Shown: positions 25,407-35,950 of the stretch, piece after piece
How the letters are laid out: each line of letters starts with the position of its first letter
Numbering within the stretch: the first letter of the stretch is position 1
Assembly (NCBI RefSeq): GCF_004965515.1
Contig: NZ_SSHH01000004.1
Span: forward strand, 278,599 to 342,598
DNA: 64,000 nucleotides
Direction: 5' to 3'
Source of the DNA: Alteraurantiacibacter aquimixticola
GTDB lineage: Bacteria; Pseudomonadota; Alphaproteobacteria; Sphingomonadales; Sphingomonadaceae
The notes under the pieces: generated by a model
Databases searched by the model: none
Seen by the model: the letters and a program-made list of their open reading frames with translations, nothing else
Told to the model about the DNA's origin: nothing
Made by a program: the position numbers and the translations under genes

Positions 25407-26776
25407 GCGCGCGCTTCAGTCTCGCCGCCGGTATCGCACTGGCTGCTCTAGCCCTCCCGGCCAGTGCGCAGGACATCGCCATCACCAACGCCACCGTGGT
25501 GCTGGGTGACGGTAGCGCGCCCGTCGAAGGCGGTACGGTCGTCGTGCGCTCGGGCCGCGTCGTCGCCGCCGGTGCCGGTGTCGCCGTGCCTGCCGGGATG
25601 CAGGCGGTGGACGGCCGCGGCATGTGGGTGACGCCAGGCCTGTTCGCCTCGATCACAAATCTCGGCCTGGTCGATGTCGATGCCGTTTCCGAGAGCAACG
25701 ATATCGCCGCCTCGGCCTCGCCCTTCGGGGCTGCGCTCGACGTGGCGCCAGCCATCAATCCGGCTGCGCAGGATTTCGCCTATAGCCGCGCCGGAGGTAT
25801 TACCCGCGCGAGCGTGACGCCCATTGCCGGCTCGTCGATCTTCGCCGGGCAGGGAGCGATGGTGGATCTCGGTGTCGATTACGATGCCGTGCGCCATCCC
25901 CGTGCTTTCCAGTTCGTGGAGATGGGTGAGCGCGGCGCGGATCTTGCGGGCGGCAGCCGCACATCCGCCCATGCCCTGCTGCGCAACGCGCTGCGTGAAG
26001 CGCAAAGCTATGGCGAGGATGCGGAGCTAATCGGCACCAGCCGCACCCGATCCGGGGTGTCGGGCAGCGCCGTCGTGGATTCGCGAATGGTCGGGACGGC
26101 CGAGCGCGATGGCGATGTGCTACTGACCCGTTTCGACGCGGCGGCGCTGGTCCCGGTCGTGACCGGCGAGCAGAAGCTTTATGTCGAAGTGCACCGCGCT
26201 GCGGATATCCTCTCCGTGCTTGCCTTGCGCGAGGAGTTTCCCGCGCTCGACATGGTGCTGGTAGGCGTGACCGAAGGCTGGTTGGTGGCCGATGCCATCG
26301 CGGCTGCCGGCGTCCCGGTGATCACTGTCGCCCTCAGCGACCTGCCGGCGAGTTTCGAACGGCTGGCCGCGACCCAGAGCAATGTCGGGCGCATGGTCGA
26401 TGCCGGGGTCACGGTCGCGATCGGCGGCTATGAGAGCAGTGGCGACCACCCGCGCAACCTGCCGCAGCAGGCGGGCAACCTCGTCGCGCTCAATCGCATC
26501 CCGGGCGCGGCCGGCCTCAGCTGGGGCGAGGCATTCGCCGCGATCAGTTCGGTGCCTGCGCGCGTGGCCGGTCTGGGCGAAAATGCGGGCACTTTGACCG
26601 CTGGCGCGCTGGGTGACGTGGTGTTGTGGGATGGCGACCCGCTGGAAGTGAGTTCCGCCCCGGTTCGGGTCTTCATAGACGGCGTTGAGCAGCCGCTCGA
26701 CAACCACCAGACCCGCCTGCGTGATCGCTATCGCACGCTTGAGCGGGGTGACCTGCCGCCTGCCTATCGGCGCTGA
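25403..26776 (+). CDS. Amidohydrolase-like secreted protein lacking metal ligands
   Basis: 457 aa with a cleavable signal peptide (ASAQ, cleavage about residue 23). The fold markers match its upstream neighbour (TNATVVLGDGSAP, MWVTPGL, LGDVVLWDGDPLEV), but the HxH pair is replaced by Ile84 and Asn86, and the HSD segment is replaced by GGY. It is therefore probably a non-catalytic or altered partner of the active lipoprotein encoded by the overlapping upstream gene. Such two-gene arrangements are known in other proteobacteria but their purpose is not clear. Confidence 0.85.
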   Translation: MSARFSLAAGIALAALALPASAQDIAITNATVVLGDGSAPVEGGTVVVRSGRVVAAGAGVAVPAGMQAVDGRGMWVTPGLFASITNLGLVDVDAVSESNDIAASASPFGAALDVAPAINPAAQDFAYSRAGGITRASVTPIAGSSIFAGQGAMVDLGVDYDAVRHPRAFQFVEMGERGADLAGGSRTSAHALLRNALREAQSYGEDAELIGTSRTRSGVSGSAVVDSRMVGTAERDGDVLLTRFDAAALVPVVTGEQKLYVEVHRAADILSVLALREEFPALDMVLVGVTEGWLVADAIAAAGVPVITVALSDLPASFERLAATQSNVGRMVDAGVTVAIGGYESSGDHPRNLPQQAGNLVALNRIPGAAGLSWGEAFAAISSVPARVAGLGENAGTLTAGALGDVVLWDGDPLEVSSAPVRVFIDGVEQPLDNHQTRLRDRYRTLERGDLPPAYRR

Positions 26777-26794
26777 TGCCGCAGGGCGGGCGGT

Positions 26795-27598
26795 TCAGTC
26801 GCGTCTGGCCAGTCTCGCGAGAAATTCGACCTGCGGCACCTGCGCCGCATCCTCGCCCGACATGTTGTGGCCATAGCCCGGCAGCACGACCATCTGCGAT
26901 GCGGCATGCGTGTCCGCCAGTTCGCGCGCATGGGCGAGCGGGATCAACGCATCCTGCTCGCCATGCACCACCAGGAGCGGCACGGGCACCGAGGCGATCT
27001 TGGCAATGTTCTCGAACCGGTCCTGCAGCAGGTAGTTCACCGGCGCGAAGGGATAGGAATTGGCGGCGGTCGCCGTCATGCTCTTGAACGGGGCAATCAG
27101 CATCAGCGCGCGTGCTTGGACCTTGCTGGCAAGTTCGGTCGCCACGCCGGAGCCGAGCGAATTGCCGACCAGAACAATATCGGCAGGTGACGTCACGCGC
27201 TCACGCAGCCAGGCATAGGCCGCGCGGCCATCGCGATAGAGGCCCTGTTCGCTCGGCTTGCCCGGATTGCCGTTATAGCCGCGATACTCCGCCGCCAGCA
27301 CGCCATAGCCGCGCGCGGCGAGGAGTTCGGTGGTGCGGAAGGTGCTCTGCCAGTCGGTCGCATTGCCATGGAAGAACAGCAGGGTCGGCATGCCTTCGAC
27401 GGGCGCGCGATAGCCGGCTTGCAGTTCCAGCCCGTCCTCAGTCGTATAGCGGACGAGCTCGAAACCCTCCGGCACGCTGCGGTTCAATGGCGGGATCGGA
27501 TAGATCAGGCTGCGCTGGTAGATATAGAGCGTCGCCACCATCGCGACGAAGGCGAGCGCGACAATGACGATCGTGCCGATGGCAAGCTTGGCGATCAT
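26795..27598 (-). CDS. Membrane-anchored alpha/beta hydrolase (BEM46/ABHD13-like)
   Basis: 267 aa. One N-terminal TM helix (residues 4-28) is followed by an esterase/lipase domain: LLFFHGNATDW oxyanion loop, nucleophile elbow GNSLGSG, an acidic residue in HGEQDALIP and His in PGYGHNMS. BEM46-like hydrolases act on unknown lipid or peptide esters at the inner membrane. ATG 27598 is chosen because the TM helix begins there. It follows dxs by 16 bp. Confidence 0.88.
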   Translation of the reverse strand: MIAKLAIGTIVIVALAFVAMVATLYIYQRSLIYPIPPLNRSVPEGFELVRYTTEDGLELQAGYRAPVEGMPTLLFFHGNATDWQSTFRTTELLAARGYGVLAAEYRGYNGNPGKPSEQGLYRDGRAAYAWLRERVTSPADIVLVGNSLGSGVATELASKVQARALMLIAPFKSMTATAANSYPFAPVNYLLQDRFENIAKIASVPVPLLVVHGEQDALIPLAHARELADTHAASQMVVLPGYGHNMSGEDAAQVPQVEFLARLARRD

Positions 27599-27614
27599 GA
27601 CCGCCCGCCCGCGC

Positions 27615-29546
27615 TCAGGCCCGCGCCTCTTCCACGCCAGCACTGTTGTGGCGCAGCGCCGAGAGCACCGTTTCGACGATATGCGGGGCGTTGAGGCCCG
27701 CTTCGTCATACTGCTTCTCAGGCGCGTCCTGGTCCTGGAAGATATCGGGCAGGCGCATGGTGCGGATCTTGAGGCCGGCATCGACCAGCCCCTCATCCGA
27801 AGCAAGCGTCAGCACATGCGCGCCGAGGCCGCCAATGCTGCCCTCCTCGATCGTCACCACGACGTCATGCGTGGTGGCAAGCTTGCGGATCAGCGCGGAA
27901 TCGAGCGGCTTCACAAAGCGCATATCGGCGATCGTGGTTGCCAGCCCCTTGGCTTCCAGCGTGTCCGCCGCCTTCTCCGCTTCGGCGAGCCTTGCGCCGA
28001 GCGAGAGGATGGCGACCTTGCCGCCCTTGGCATCGCCGCGCACGATCCGGCCCTTGCCGATTTCGAGCTTTTCCAGCGTCTCGGGGATTTCTGCGCCTGT
28101 CCCCGCGCCGCGCGGATAGCGGAAGGCGATGGGGCCATCGTCATATTCGGCCGCGGTATAGGTCATCAGCGCCAGCTCCGCCTCGTCCGAGGGGGCCATG
28201 ACGACCATGTTCGGCAGGGTCGAGAGATAGGTGATGTCAAAGCTGCCCGCATGGGTCGCCCCGTCTGCACCCACCAGCCCGGCGCGGTCGATGGCGAAGC
28301 GGACCGGCAGGTTCTGGATCGCCACGTCATGCACGATCTGGTCGAAGGCACGCTGCAGGAAGGTGGAATAGATCGCAGCGAAGGGACGCATGCCCTGCGC
28401 GGCAAGCCCGGCGGCGAAAGTCACCGCATGCTGTTCGGCAATCCCCACGTCGAATGAGCGGGCGGGATGCGCCTTGGCAAACTTGTCCACGCCCGTACCA
28501 CTCGGCATGGCAGCGGTGATGGCGCAGATGCGCGGATCGCTTTCGGCCAGTTTCGCCAGCGTTTCGCCGAAGACGTTCTGGTAGGCGGGCGGGCCGCCCG
28601 AACTCTTCTTCTGCTCGCCGGTAATGACGTCGAACTTGGCGACGCCATGATACTTGTCGGCGCTTTCCTCGGCCGGGGCATAGCCCTTGCCCTTCTGCGT
28701 CACGACATGGATCAGGCAGGGCCCTTCCGCCGCATCGCGTACATTTTCCAGTACCGGCACCAGCTGGTCGAGATCGTGCCCGTCGATGGGGCCGACATAA
28801 TAGAAGCCCAGCTCCTCGAACAAGGTGCCGCCCATGGCCATGCCGCGGGCATATTCATCGGTCTTCTTCGCCGCCATGTGCAGCGGCTTGGGCAGCTTGC
28901 GGGCAAAGCGCTTGGCGAGTTCGCGCAGACCCAGGAACTTGCCCGAGGACACCAGCCGCGCGAGATAGCCGGAGAGGCCTCCCACCGGCGGGGCGATCGA
29001 CATGTCATTGTCGTTGAGGATCACGATCAGGCGATTGCCCGCCTGTTCGGCATTGTTCATCGCCTCATAGGCCATGCCGGCGCTCATCGCGCCGTCGCCG
29101 ATCACCGCGATCGCCTTGCCCGGAGTACCGTTCAGCTTGTTGGCGATGGCAAAGCCGAGGCCCGCCGAAATCGACGTGGAGCTGTGCGCCGCGCCAAAGG
29201 GATCGTATTCGCTCTCGCTGCGCTTGGTGAAGCCCGACAGGCCCCCGCCCTGACGCAGCGTGCGGATGCGATCACGCCGGCCGGTGATGATCTTGTGCGG
29301 ATAGGCCTGGTGGCCGACATCCCAGATCAGCCGGTCTTCGGGCGTATTGAAGACATAGTGGATCGCCACGGTCAGCTCCACCACGCCAAGGCCAGACCCC
29401 AAGTGCCCGCCGGTGGCGCCCACCGTATCGATCATCTCGGCGCGCAATTCGTCGGACAGCTGGCGCAGCTGCCCAGGCTTGAGCTGGCGCAGGTCGGTCG
29501 GCGTATCGACCGTGTCGAGCAGCGGAGTGTCGGGCCCTGTTGTCAT
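27615..29546 (-). CDS. dxs: 1-deoxy-D-xylulose-5-phosphate synthase
   Basis: 643 aa. First enzyme of the MEP isoprenoid pathway: condenses pyruvate and glyceraldehyde-3-phosphate with thiamine diphosphate. Clear markers are [20 protein letters not shown], the ThDP/Mg motif [17 protein letters not shown], and [19 protein letters not shown] in the second domain. It supplies precursors for carotenoids, ubiquinone and hopanoids. It is transcribed with the downstream hydrolase, 54 bp from the Fur-type gene. Confidence 0.97.
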   Translation of the reverse strand: MTTGPDTPLLDTVDTPTDLRQLKPGQLRQLSDELRAEMIDTVGATGGHLGSGLGVVELTVAIHYVFNTPEDRLIWDVGHQAYPHKIITGRRDRIRTLRQGGGLSGFTKRSESEYDPFGAAHSSTSISAGLGFAIANKLNGTPGKAIAVIGDGAMSAGMAYEAMNNAEQAGNRLIVILNDNDMSIAPPVGGLSGYLARLVSSGKFLGLRELAKRFARKLPKPLHMAAKKTDEYARGMAMGGTLFEELGFYYVGPIDGHDLDQLVPVLENVRDAAEGPCLIHVVTQKGKGYAPAEESADKYHGVAKFDVITGEQKKSSGGPPAYQNVFGETLAKLAESDPRICAITAAMPSGTGVDKFAKAHPARSFDVGIAEQHAVTFAAGLAAQGMRPFAAIYSTFLQRAFDQIVHDVAIQNLPVRFAIDRAGLVGADGATHAGSFDITYLSTLPNMVVMAPSDEAELALMTYTAAEYDDGPIAFRYPRGAGTGAEIPETLEKLEIGKGRIVRGDAKGGKVAILSLGARLAEAEKAADTLEAKGLATTIADMRFVKPLDSALIRKLATTHDVVVTIEEGSIGGLGAHVLTLASDEGLVDAGLKIRTMRLPDIFQDQDAPEKQYDEAGLNAPHIVETVLSALRHNSAGVEEARA

Positions 29547-29599
29547 GCTATGGCCTTACAGGTGGCGAGCCTGCCTGTCGATGAACGAGAATACGGCAC

Positions 29600-30070
29600 T
29601 TATCCCGTGCAATCCGGGCACAGTCCGCGCAGCTCCACCACCGGGCGGACATTGGAATAGCCATGTTGCTGGCCCGCTTCGCGCAGCGCAGTGGTGAGCT
29701 TGTCGTCGTCGAAATGGCTCGCCTGCCCGCAATCGTCGCAGATCAGGAAGATGCAATCGTGGCGGCAGCCCGGATGGGTATTGGCGAGATAGGCATTCGC
29801 GCTCTCGATCCGGTTGGCGAGATTGGTGCGCACGAACAGGTCGAGGATGCGATAGACGCTATTCGCCGCCACGCGCTTGCCGCGCGCCTTGCCCACGTCC
29901 TCGGCAATGTCATAGGCGCTGGCCGGCCGCTCATGCGCGGCGAGCGCGGCGAAGACATCGGCGCGCATCGCCGTCCATTGTTCGCCCGACTGGGTGAGGA
30001 CGCGTTCGGCCTCCTCGATCAGGCTCTTCCCGCTATGTTCGTGATGGTTGTGACCCGTCATGCCCGACAT
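29600..30070 (-). CDS. Fur-superfamily regulator, Zur-like
   Basis: 156 aa. An N-terminal winged helix (MRADVFAALAAHERPASAYDIAEDVGKARGKRVAANSVYRILDLFV) precedes a metal-binding C-terminal domain with CDDC and CPDC pairs and an HPGCRHDCIFL segment. The two CxxC motifs and the His-rich N-terminus (HNHHEHSG) suggest zinc sensing, i.e. Zur. Start could also be the ATG at 30061. No Zur target is obvious in the window; the divergent region is short because msrA ends 27 bp upstream. Confidence 0.88.
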   Translation of the reverse strand: MSGMTGHNHHEHSGKSLIEEAERVLTQSGEQWTAMRADVFAALAAHERPASAYDIAEDVGKARGKRVAANSVYRILDLFVRTNLANRIESANAYLANTHPGCRHDCIFLICDDCGQASHFDDDKLTTALREAGQQHGYSNVRPVVELRGLCPDCTG

Positions 30071-30097
30071 ATAGGGTGGCGGGGCCGCCGGGGCAAA

Positions 30098-30784
30098 CTA
30101 TCCGGTGCGATAGGTGCTGCGATAGAATTGCGGGAACATCTCGCGCAGCGCCTCCACCTTCGGGGCATCCCAGCGGCGGATATAGGCGTTGTTCGGATTC
30201 CTGAAGGCGAAGTCCTGATGGTACTCCTCCGCCGGAAAGAACTGGCGATGGTTCTCGATGGCAACGACGATATTGCCGTCCCATACGCCCGAATTGCCCA
30301 TCTGCCGGAGGTAGGACTGTGCGACCGTGCGTTGCTCGGCGGTCAGCGGCACGATGGCGGAACGGTATTGCGTGCCGCGATCGGGCCCCTGGCGGTTAAG
30401 CAGTGTGGGATCGGCACCCACCGAGAAAAGGATCTGCAGCAGTTGGTCGTATCGGATGACGGAGGGGTCGTAGACCACCTTCACCGCTTCGGCATGATCG
30501 GTGACGCCCGATGCGACGAGGCGGTATTCGGCCTGACGCTGCGTTCCGCCGTGATAGCCTGAGACCGCGCTCTGCACGCCGCGCGTATGGGCGAAGACCG
30601 CTTCGATCCCCCAGAAGCAGCCGCCGGCAAAGATCGCGGTCTGCAAGCCGCTTTCATTGGCATGGCGCGTGGCGACGGGAGCGTTGAAGACTTCCTCGGC
30701 AGAGGCCGGAACGGTCGTGATGGCGGCAGCCGACAGGGCGGCGGCCAGGAACAGTGACGGGATGGTCTTGCGGCGAATTGTCAC
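30098..30784 (-). CDS. msrA: Peptide methionine sulfoxide reductase MsrA, exported
   Basis: 228 aa from GTG at 30784. The catalytic motif GCFWG has C56. A signal peptide (SLFLAAALSAAAITTVPASA) precedes the domain, so repair of Met-S-sulfoxide would take place in the periplasm. The GTG start is set by the AAGGAGAGG site, which overlaps the TAA stop of a 34-residue ORF. Downstream family blocks RYDQLLQILFSVGADPTLLNRQGPDRGTQYRSA and AEEYHQDF are intact. Confidence 0.93.
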   Translation of the reverse strand: MTIRRKTIPSLFLAAALSAAAITTVPASAEEVFNAPVATRHANESGLQTAIFAGGCFWGIEAVFAHTRGVQSAVSGYHGGTQRQAEYRLVASGVTDHAEAVKVVYDPSVIRYDQLLQILFSVGADPTLLNRQGPDRGTQYRSAIVPLTAEQRTVAQSYLRQMGNSGVWDGNIVVAIENHRQFFPAEEYHQDFAFRNPNNAYIRRWDAPKVEALREMFPQFYRSTYRTG

Positions 30785-30798
30785 CTCTATCCTCTCCT

Positions 30799-30903
30799 TT
30801 ACATGCCCCCCAGCTTCGGCAGGATATTCGCGCCGATGATCACGGCGGTTACACCAAAGCCGATGAAGAAGGAACGGAAGAGATCGGCAGAGAAGAGGCT
30901 CAT
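30799..30903 (-). CDS. 34-residue single-TM leader-position protein
   Basis: Short ORF from ATG at 30903 to TAA at 30799. It encodes a protein with a charged N-terminus (MSLFSADLFR), one hydrophobic helix (SFFIGFGVTAVIIGANIL) and the end PKLGGM. Its stop codon overlaps the AAGGAGAGG ribosome site of msrA, a typical sign of translational coupling. I see no strong ribosome site in front of it, so expression is not certain. Function unknown. Confidence 0.55.
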   Translation of the reverse strand: MSLFSADLFRSFFIGFGVTAVIIGANILPKLGGM

Positions 30904-31047
30904 GGCGGTTAACTTTCGGCAAGTCTGATTGCCGTCCATCTATCCACCAATGTCTTACTTGGCGCTGAATGCTGCAAAACTGGTCGCAGCTGAAGCTCGC
31001 TTCGTCGCTGCTTCGGTTAATCGCGAAGGTTAGCGGCAATTTCCCGA

Positions 31048-32670
31048 TCAGTGGCGGAAGTGGCGCATGCCGGTGAAGACCATGGCGAGGCCCGCTTCGT
31101 CGGCGGCCTTGATCACTTCCTCGTCACGCATGGCACCGCCCGGCTGGATCACCACGCTGGCGCCTGCGTCGAGTGCGACCTCGATCCCGTCGGCAAAGGG
31201 CAGGAAAGCGTCGGAGGCCATGGCGCTGCCCACGGTGCGGCTCTCGCTCCAGCCCGCCGTCTCCGCCGCCTCGCGCGCACGGACAGCGGCGATGCGGCCC
31301 GAATCGCGGCGGTTCATCTGGCCTGCGCCGATACCGGCGGTCGAGCCATCCTTGGCAAAGACGATGGCGTTGGACTTCACATGCTTGGCGACTTTCCAGG
31401 CGAACAGGCAGTCGGCCAATTCCTGCTCGCTCGGCTGGCGCTTGGTCACCACCTTGAGGTCCTCTGCGCCGATATCGCCATTGTCGCGCGATTGCAGCAG
31501 CAGGCCGCCCGCGATGGTCTTCATCTGGAAGCCGGGCCGACTGGCAGCGGGCAGCCGGTCGAGCAGCAGCAGGCGCAGGTTCTTCTTGGCGGCGAAGGCG
31601 GCGCGCGCAGCATCGTCCGCACCCGGCGCGATCACCACCTCGGTGAAGATCTCGCAGATCGCCTCGGCAGTCGGTCCGTCGAGCGGGACATTGGTCGCCA
31701 CGATCCCGCCAAATGCCGACACGCTGTCGCAGGCGAGCGCGGACTGCCAAGCCTCGAGCAAGGTCGGGCATTGTGCGACGCCGCAAGGATTGGCGTGCTT
31801 GATGATCGCTACGGCCGGATCGCCGCCGGCGAATTCACTCACCAGTTCCAGCGCCGCATCGGCATCGTTGTAATTGTTGTAGGATAGTTCCTTGCCCTGC
31901 AGCTGCTCGGCCTGCGGGATGCCTTGCGCGCCCACGGCCTGCGGCACATAGACCGCCGCCTGCTGGTGCGGGTTCTCGCCATAGCGCAGCGTGTCCTTCA
32001 GGCTGAAGGCCAGCGGCAGCTTGTCGACGAAGGGCGTCGCCTTCAGCGCTTCGGGGCCGAGCGGGTTGGTGAAGGCATCGCCGAACGCGAACCAGTTGGC
32101 GATTGCGGCATCATAGCTCGCCGTGCGGGCATAGGCCTTGCCCGCCATGCGCGTGCGGAAGGCGAGGCTGGTCGCGCCGTCCAGCGAGTCCAGCTCCGCC
32201 AGCAGCTCGTCATAATCGGCGGGATCGGTGACGATGGTGACGAAGGCGTGGTTCTTGGCGGAGGAGCGGACCATAGCCGGGCCGCCGATATCGATATTCT
32301 CGATCACCTCATCGCGGCAGCCCCCTCGCGCCACGGTCTGTTCAAAAGGGTAGAGATTGACGACCAGCAGGTCGATCGCGCCGATGCCATGTTCGGTCAT
32401 CGCGGCGACATGCGCATCGTTGTCGCGCACGGCCAGCAGTCCGCCATGAACCATCGGGTGCAGCGTCTTCACGCGGCCGTCCATCATCTCCGGGAAACCA
32501 GTGATTTCGGAAATGTCCTTCACCGGCAGGCCGGCATCGCGGATCGCCTTGGCGGTCCCACCGGTGGAAACCAGCTCCACGTCCTTGTCCGCCAGAGCGC
32601 GCGCCAGATCGACAACGCCGGTCTTGTCGGACACCGAGAGGAGCGCCCGTTTGATCGTCACATTGCTCAT
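31048..32670 (-). CDS. purH: Bifunctional AICAR formyltransferase / IMP cyclohydrolase
   Basis: 540 aa. Last two steps of purine synthesis: formylation of AICAR and ring closure to IMP. The N-terminal cyclohydrolase block ([51 protein letters not shown]) and the formyltransferase core ([55 protein letters not shown]) are complete. Gene order with the heparinase-like gene and rpe upstream is common in alphaproteobacteria; the gap to the upstream stop is 7 bp. Confidence 0.97.
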   Translation of the reverse strand: MSNVTIKRALLSVSDKTGVVDLARALADKDVELVSTGGTAKAIRDAGLPVKDISEITGFPEMMDGRVKTLHPMVHGGLLAVRDNDAHVAAMTEHGIGAIDLLVVNLYPFEQTVARGGCRDEVIENIDIGGPAMVRSSAKNHAFVTIVTDPADYDELLAELDSLDGATSLAFRTRMAGKAYARTASYDAAIANWFAFGDAFTNPLGPEALKATPFVDKLPLAFSLKDTLRYGENPHQQAAVYVPQAVGAQGIPQAEQLQGKELSYNNYNDADAALELVSEFAGGDPAVAIIKHANPCGVAQCPTLLEAWQSALACDSVSAFGGIVATNVPLDGPTAEAICEIFTEVVIAPGADDAARAAFAAKKNLRLLLLDRLPAASRPGFQMKTIAGGLLLQSRDNGDIGAEDLKVVTKRQPSEQELADCLFAWKVAKHVKSNAIVFAKDGSTAGIGAGQMNRRDSGRIAAVRAREAAETAGWSESRTVGSAMASDAFLPFADGIEVALDAGASVVIQPGGAMRDEEVIKAADEAGLAMVFTGMRHFRH

Positions 32671-32677
32671 GTGAATG

Positions 32678-34564
32678 CTATCCCATTTTCTTCAGCAGCC
32701 AGCCGAAATTTCCGCCGCCGCGCGATACGAGTCCCTGAATCACCAGCTGTTCTACAGGATGCGGACGGCCCATGCCATCGACCCACAGACTTTCTTCGGT
32801 CTCGAGCGTGTCTGCGCTGGTGTGGAATTGCCAGTAGCTGCCATCGGGCAGCGAAAGCGTGGCGCCCTTGCCGCTATCCGCCAGCCGAAGCGTGACCTGC
32901 GGGCCGAGGTGGAAGCGGATCGCATAGGGCACCTTGCCACGCTTGCCCTTGCGGCCGGAGGGGACCAGCAGGTCCTCCCCGCGCAATTCGCTGCCATCGT
33001 CGCGCAGGATCAGGATGCGCTTGTGGAGCAGGCCGAAGCGCTGGGCATAGCCGTCATGGCTCGCCTCGATCCGCGTCGCGCCGCCTTGCTCTGTCTCCAG
33101 CTGTCGGCGCGCGACATCGACCGCGCAGACGCCATTGCCGAGCTTGCCGTTGATCAGAACGGCGGTGGAATTGGCGTCGCCCAGCACCAGCGTCGAATGC
33201 GCGGCGGTGGCACGCAGGCCCTGCTCGATCCGCGTGGGCACCTGCCCGCCGGCAAAGCCCGCGCCGCCGCAATTGGTAACGAGGCGATGGTCGCCATGGC
33301 TGAATTCGAAGGCGAGGGTGGAGGCACAGCCATGCCGCGCATGGCGCGCGAGCGGTGGGGGCGAGGTGTCGAATTGCAGCACTGCCTGGCTCGACCCGTT
33401 GCGGGAGGAAATGCGCTGGTATCCCCATTGCCGCGGATCGCGCAGCGGACGGGTGCGCACGCCGCTTGCGCGCACCAGTTCCTGCAACCGCTCCCCGGCA
33501 ATCGCGCCCGCGCCCTGCCAATTGCCCAGCGTACCGTCCGAATGCGTCAGCGCGAGCAGCGGTGGCACGAGCAGGCCGAGCATGGTGTCGATCGCGGCCG
33601 GCGGGTCGAGCCGCAGCGCGCGGTAGCAGGCGGACAGATCGACCAACGCGGCAATCACGTCCATCTGCGCCAGCGGGCTGCGCGACAGCACGCCGCCATC
33701 GTCGCCCACCAGCTCTCCCAAGGCGTGTATCAGCCCCGCTTCGCCGAACAGGCGGCGCGGCTTGCCTTCAGGCAGCAGCAGACCGGCAGCTGTGATCGCG
33801 CACCAGCCAATCACCTCACCATGACGGTCGTCAGCGCGAGTGACATTGCGGTCGAGCCAGCGCGCCGTATCCGCCACGGCATCGAGAACGGTGGTGCGCT
33901 GCTCCTTGTCCTGCTGCGAGAGGACCAAAGGTGCATGGACCAGCCAGCCGAGCAGACGGTGACCCGCATTCTCGACCCGCCATGCCGGGCCCTTGTAGCC
34001 CGGCGCGGTATTGGCCTTCATCCAGTCGGCAAGGATGCGCTGCGCCGTGGGCGCGCATTGCGGCAAGGTGCCGCTGGCGGAAAGGTCATGGAGCCAGGTG
34101 AAGCCGTGCACCGCATGTTCGAATACCGGGGTCAGCTTGGCGGTCGGCGAGCAGTCGACCTGGCCGATCGGTGCCTTGATGCCGTGGATCAGGAAGTGCC
34201 CGGCACGCAGCGCCATGCCCGCCACGCGGTCACCCGCCAGCGGGCTTTCGACCGTGGCGAGCAAATGCAGGCGCACGGGTTTGCGGAATGGGGCGGTCAG
34301 CGTGTGGCCCGGCACTCCCAGCCGATAGGCGAGGCGCAGCATGCGCTCACCCGCTCCGATCGCGGGCGGGTTGAAATCGGACAGGGCCAGCTCGCGTCCG
34401 GCAGCGAGGCTGGTTTTCTCCGCCTCCTCCTCAAGCTGCTCCGGCGCCTTCTCAACGACCAGTTCCTCATCCCGCACGTCATCGAGCGGAATTGCCATCT
34501 GCCTCGGCTCTTCCGCCGTGGAGCTGTCAGAAGCATCGTGCAGGCGGGTGGCAAGATCATCCAT
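32678..34564 (-). CDS. Heparinase II/III-family protein
   Basis: 628 aa from ATG 34564. N-terminal half is helical (alpha toroid, e.g. [22 protein letters not shown]) and the C-terminal half is a beta-sandwich with the heparinase II/III signature ([43 protein letters not shown]). Despite the name, proteins at this purH/rpe position have no known polysaccharide substrate. No signal peptide is seen. It starts 2 bp after the rpe stop. Confidence 0.85.
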   Translation of the reverse strand: MDDLATRLHDASDSSTAEEPRQMAIPLDDVRDEELVVEKAPEQLEEEAEKTSLAAGRELALSDFNPPAIGAGERMLRLAYRLGVPGHTLTAPFRKPVRLHLLATVESPLAGDRVAGMALRAGHFLIHGIKAPIGQVDCSPTAKLTPVFEHAVHGFTWLHDLSASGTLPQCAPTAQRILADWMKANTAPGYKGPAWRVENAGHRLLGWLVHAPLVLSQQDKEQRTTVLDAVADTARWLDRNVTRADDRHGEVIGWCAITAAGLLLPEGKPRRLFGEAGLIHALGELVGDDGGVLSRSPLAQMDVIAALVDLSACYRALRLDPPAAIDTMLGLLVPPLLALTHSDGTLGNWQGAGAIAGERLQELVRASGVRTRPLRDPRQWGYQRISSRNGSSQAVLQFDTSPPPLARHARHGCASTLAFEFSHGDHRLVTNCGGAGFAGGQVPTRIEQGLRATAAHSTLVLGDANSTAVLINGKLGNGVCAVDVARRQLETEQGGATRIEASHDGYAQRFGLLHKRILILRDDGSELRGEDLLVPSGRKGKRGKVPYAIRFHLGPQVTLRLADSGKGATLSLPDGSYWQFHTSADTLETEESLWVDGMGRPHPVEQLVIQGLVSRGGGNFGWLLKKMG

Positions 34565-34566
34565 GG

Positions 34567-35226
34567 CTATTCGCCTTTCAGCGCGCGGATATTGGCCGCA
34601 TATTGCTCCGGCCCGCCCTTGAAGGTGGCGGAACCTGCAACCAGAACATCGGCACCGGCATCGACGCATTGGCGCGCGGTTTCGACGTTCACGCCGCCAT
34701 CGACCTCGATCATGACGTCAAGCCCGCGCTTGTCGATCATCGACCGGATCGCCTCGATCTTGCGCAACTGGCTGGGAATGAAGCTCTGCCCGCCAAAGCC
34801 GGGATTGACGCTCATCACCAGGACCAGGTCGATTTCCTCGACCAGGTAATCGAGCATCTTGGCCGGCGTACCGGGATTGAGCGAGATACCCGCCTTCTTG
34901 CCCAGTGCCTTGATCGCCTGCACGCTGCGATGGACATGCGGCCCGGCTTCCGGGTGGACGGTGATGATATCGGCGCCAGCCTCGGCAAATTGCTCGATCC
35001 ACATGTCGACCGGGCTCACCATCAGGTGCACGTCGAAGGTCTTGGCGCTGTGCGGGCGCAATGCCTTCACCACGCCGGGGCCGATCGTCAGATTGGGGAC
35101 ATAATGCCCGTCCATGACGTCAACATGGATCCAGTCGGCGCCAGCGGCATCGATCGCGCGCACTTCGTCGCCCAATTTGGCGAAATCGGCCGAAAGGATC
35201 GACGGAGAGATTAACGGTGTTTTCAT
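34567..35226 (-). CDS. rpe: Ribulose-phosphate 3-epimerase
   Basis: 219 aa TIM barrel. Converts ribulose-5-phosphate to xylulose-5-phosphate in the pentose phosphate pathway. [25 protein letters not shown] (metal His/Asp), [21 protein letters not shown] and EVDGGVN are all conserved. Start ATG 35226 gives the normal N-terminus. First gene of the rpe / heparinase-like / purH run. Confidence 0.96.
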   Translation of the reverse strand: MKTPLISPSILSADFAKLGDEVRAIDAAGADWIHVDVMDGHYVPNLTIGPGVVKALRPHSAKTFDVHLMVSPVDMWIEQFAEAGADIITVHPEAGPHVHRSVQAIKALGKKAGISLNPGTPAKMLDYLVEEIDLVLVMSVNPGFGGQSFIPSQLRKIEAIRSMIDKRGLDVMIEVDGGVNVETARQCVDAGADVLVAGSATFKGGPEQYAANIRALKGE

Positions 35227-35423
35227 GCTGGCTTTTCGCGATACGCCTCGGCGAATCGCCCTACAAGCGGGGGGAAGGTCATTTTCCACACGGGGAAAGT
35301 CATTTACCCCCGCTTTTCGCGCAGCTTAGCATCGGCTTCAGCAGACATTCACGGGATCGTACCTATATCGGCGCAATAAACGGGGCCTTTCCCGCAAGAA
35401 TTAGACAGTTCACAGGACGAACG

Positions 35424-35927
35424 ATGCGCAACGTCATTCACCGCGGCTTGCCCGCGCTTGCCCTTGCCGCCCTTGCGGGCGCGCTGACCGCTGTGCCTGC
35501 GATGGCGCAGGTGCAGTTCCGGCAGCAGATCAGCAACGATCCCGCCCGCTGCCGCGGCAACGGGCCGGCGATCCGCGTCAACATCTCCGATATCGAGAGC
35601 GCGCAGGGCACGATCCGCGTCCAGCTTTACCGCGGGATCGAATCCGACTGGCTGGAGACCGGCCGCTGGATCTATCGCATGGAGGCGCCCGCCCGCGCCG
35701 GGAGCATGAATTTCTGCATGCCAGTGCCGCAACCCGGCACCTATGGCGTCGCGGTGAGGCATGACGTCAACGGCAATGGCAGCACCGATATCCGCACCGA
35801 TGGCGGCGCGATGTCGAACAATCCCAGCCTCAACATCTTCAACCTCGGCAAGCCGAGCTATACGAAGACGCGTTTCGACGTCGGCAGCGAAGTGGTGACG
35901 ATCAATATCCGCATGCGGTATTTCTGA
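35424..35927 (+). CDS. DUF2141-family secreted protein
   Basis: 167 aa with a signal peptide ending AVPAMAQ (about residue 30). The mature part shows the DUF2141 pattern: GTIRVQLYRG, PGTYGVAVRHDVNGNG and a C-terminal beta strand VVTINIRMRYF. The family is small, extracytoplasmic and of unknown role. A second member lies at 54439. Divergent from rpe across a 197-bp region. Confidence 0.85.
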   Translation: MRNVIHRGLPALALAALAGALTAVPAMAQVQFRQQISNDPARCRGNGPAIRVNISDIESAQGTIRVQLYRGIESDWLETGRWIYRMEAPARAGSMNFCMPVPQPGTYGVAVRHDVNGNGSTDIRTDGGAMSNNPSLNIFNLGKPSYTKTRFDVGSEVVTINIRMRYF

Positions 35928-35950
35928 CGTCACGCCGCTAGTGACGGTGT

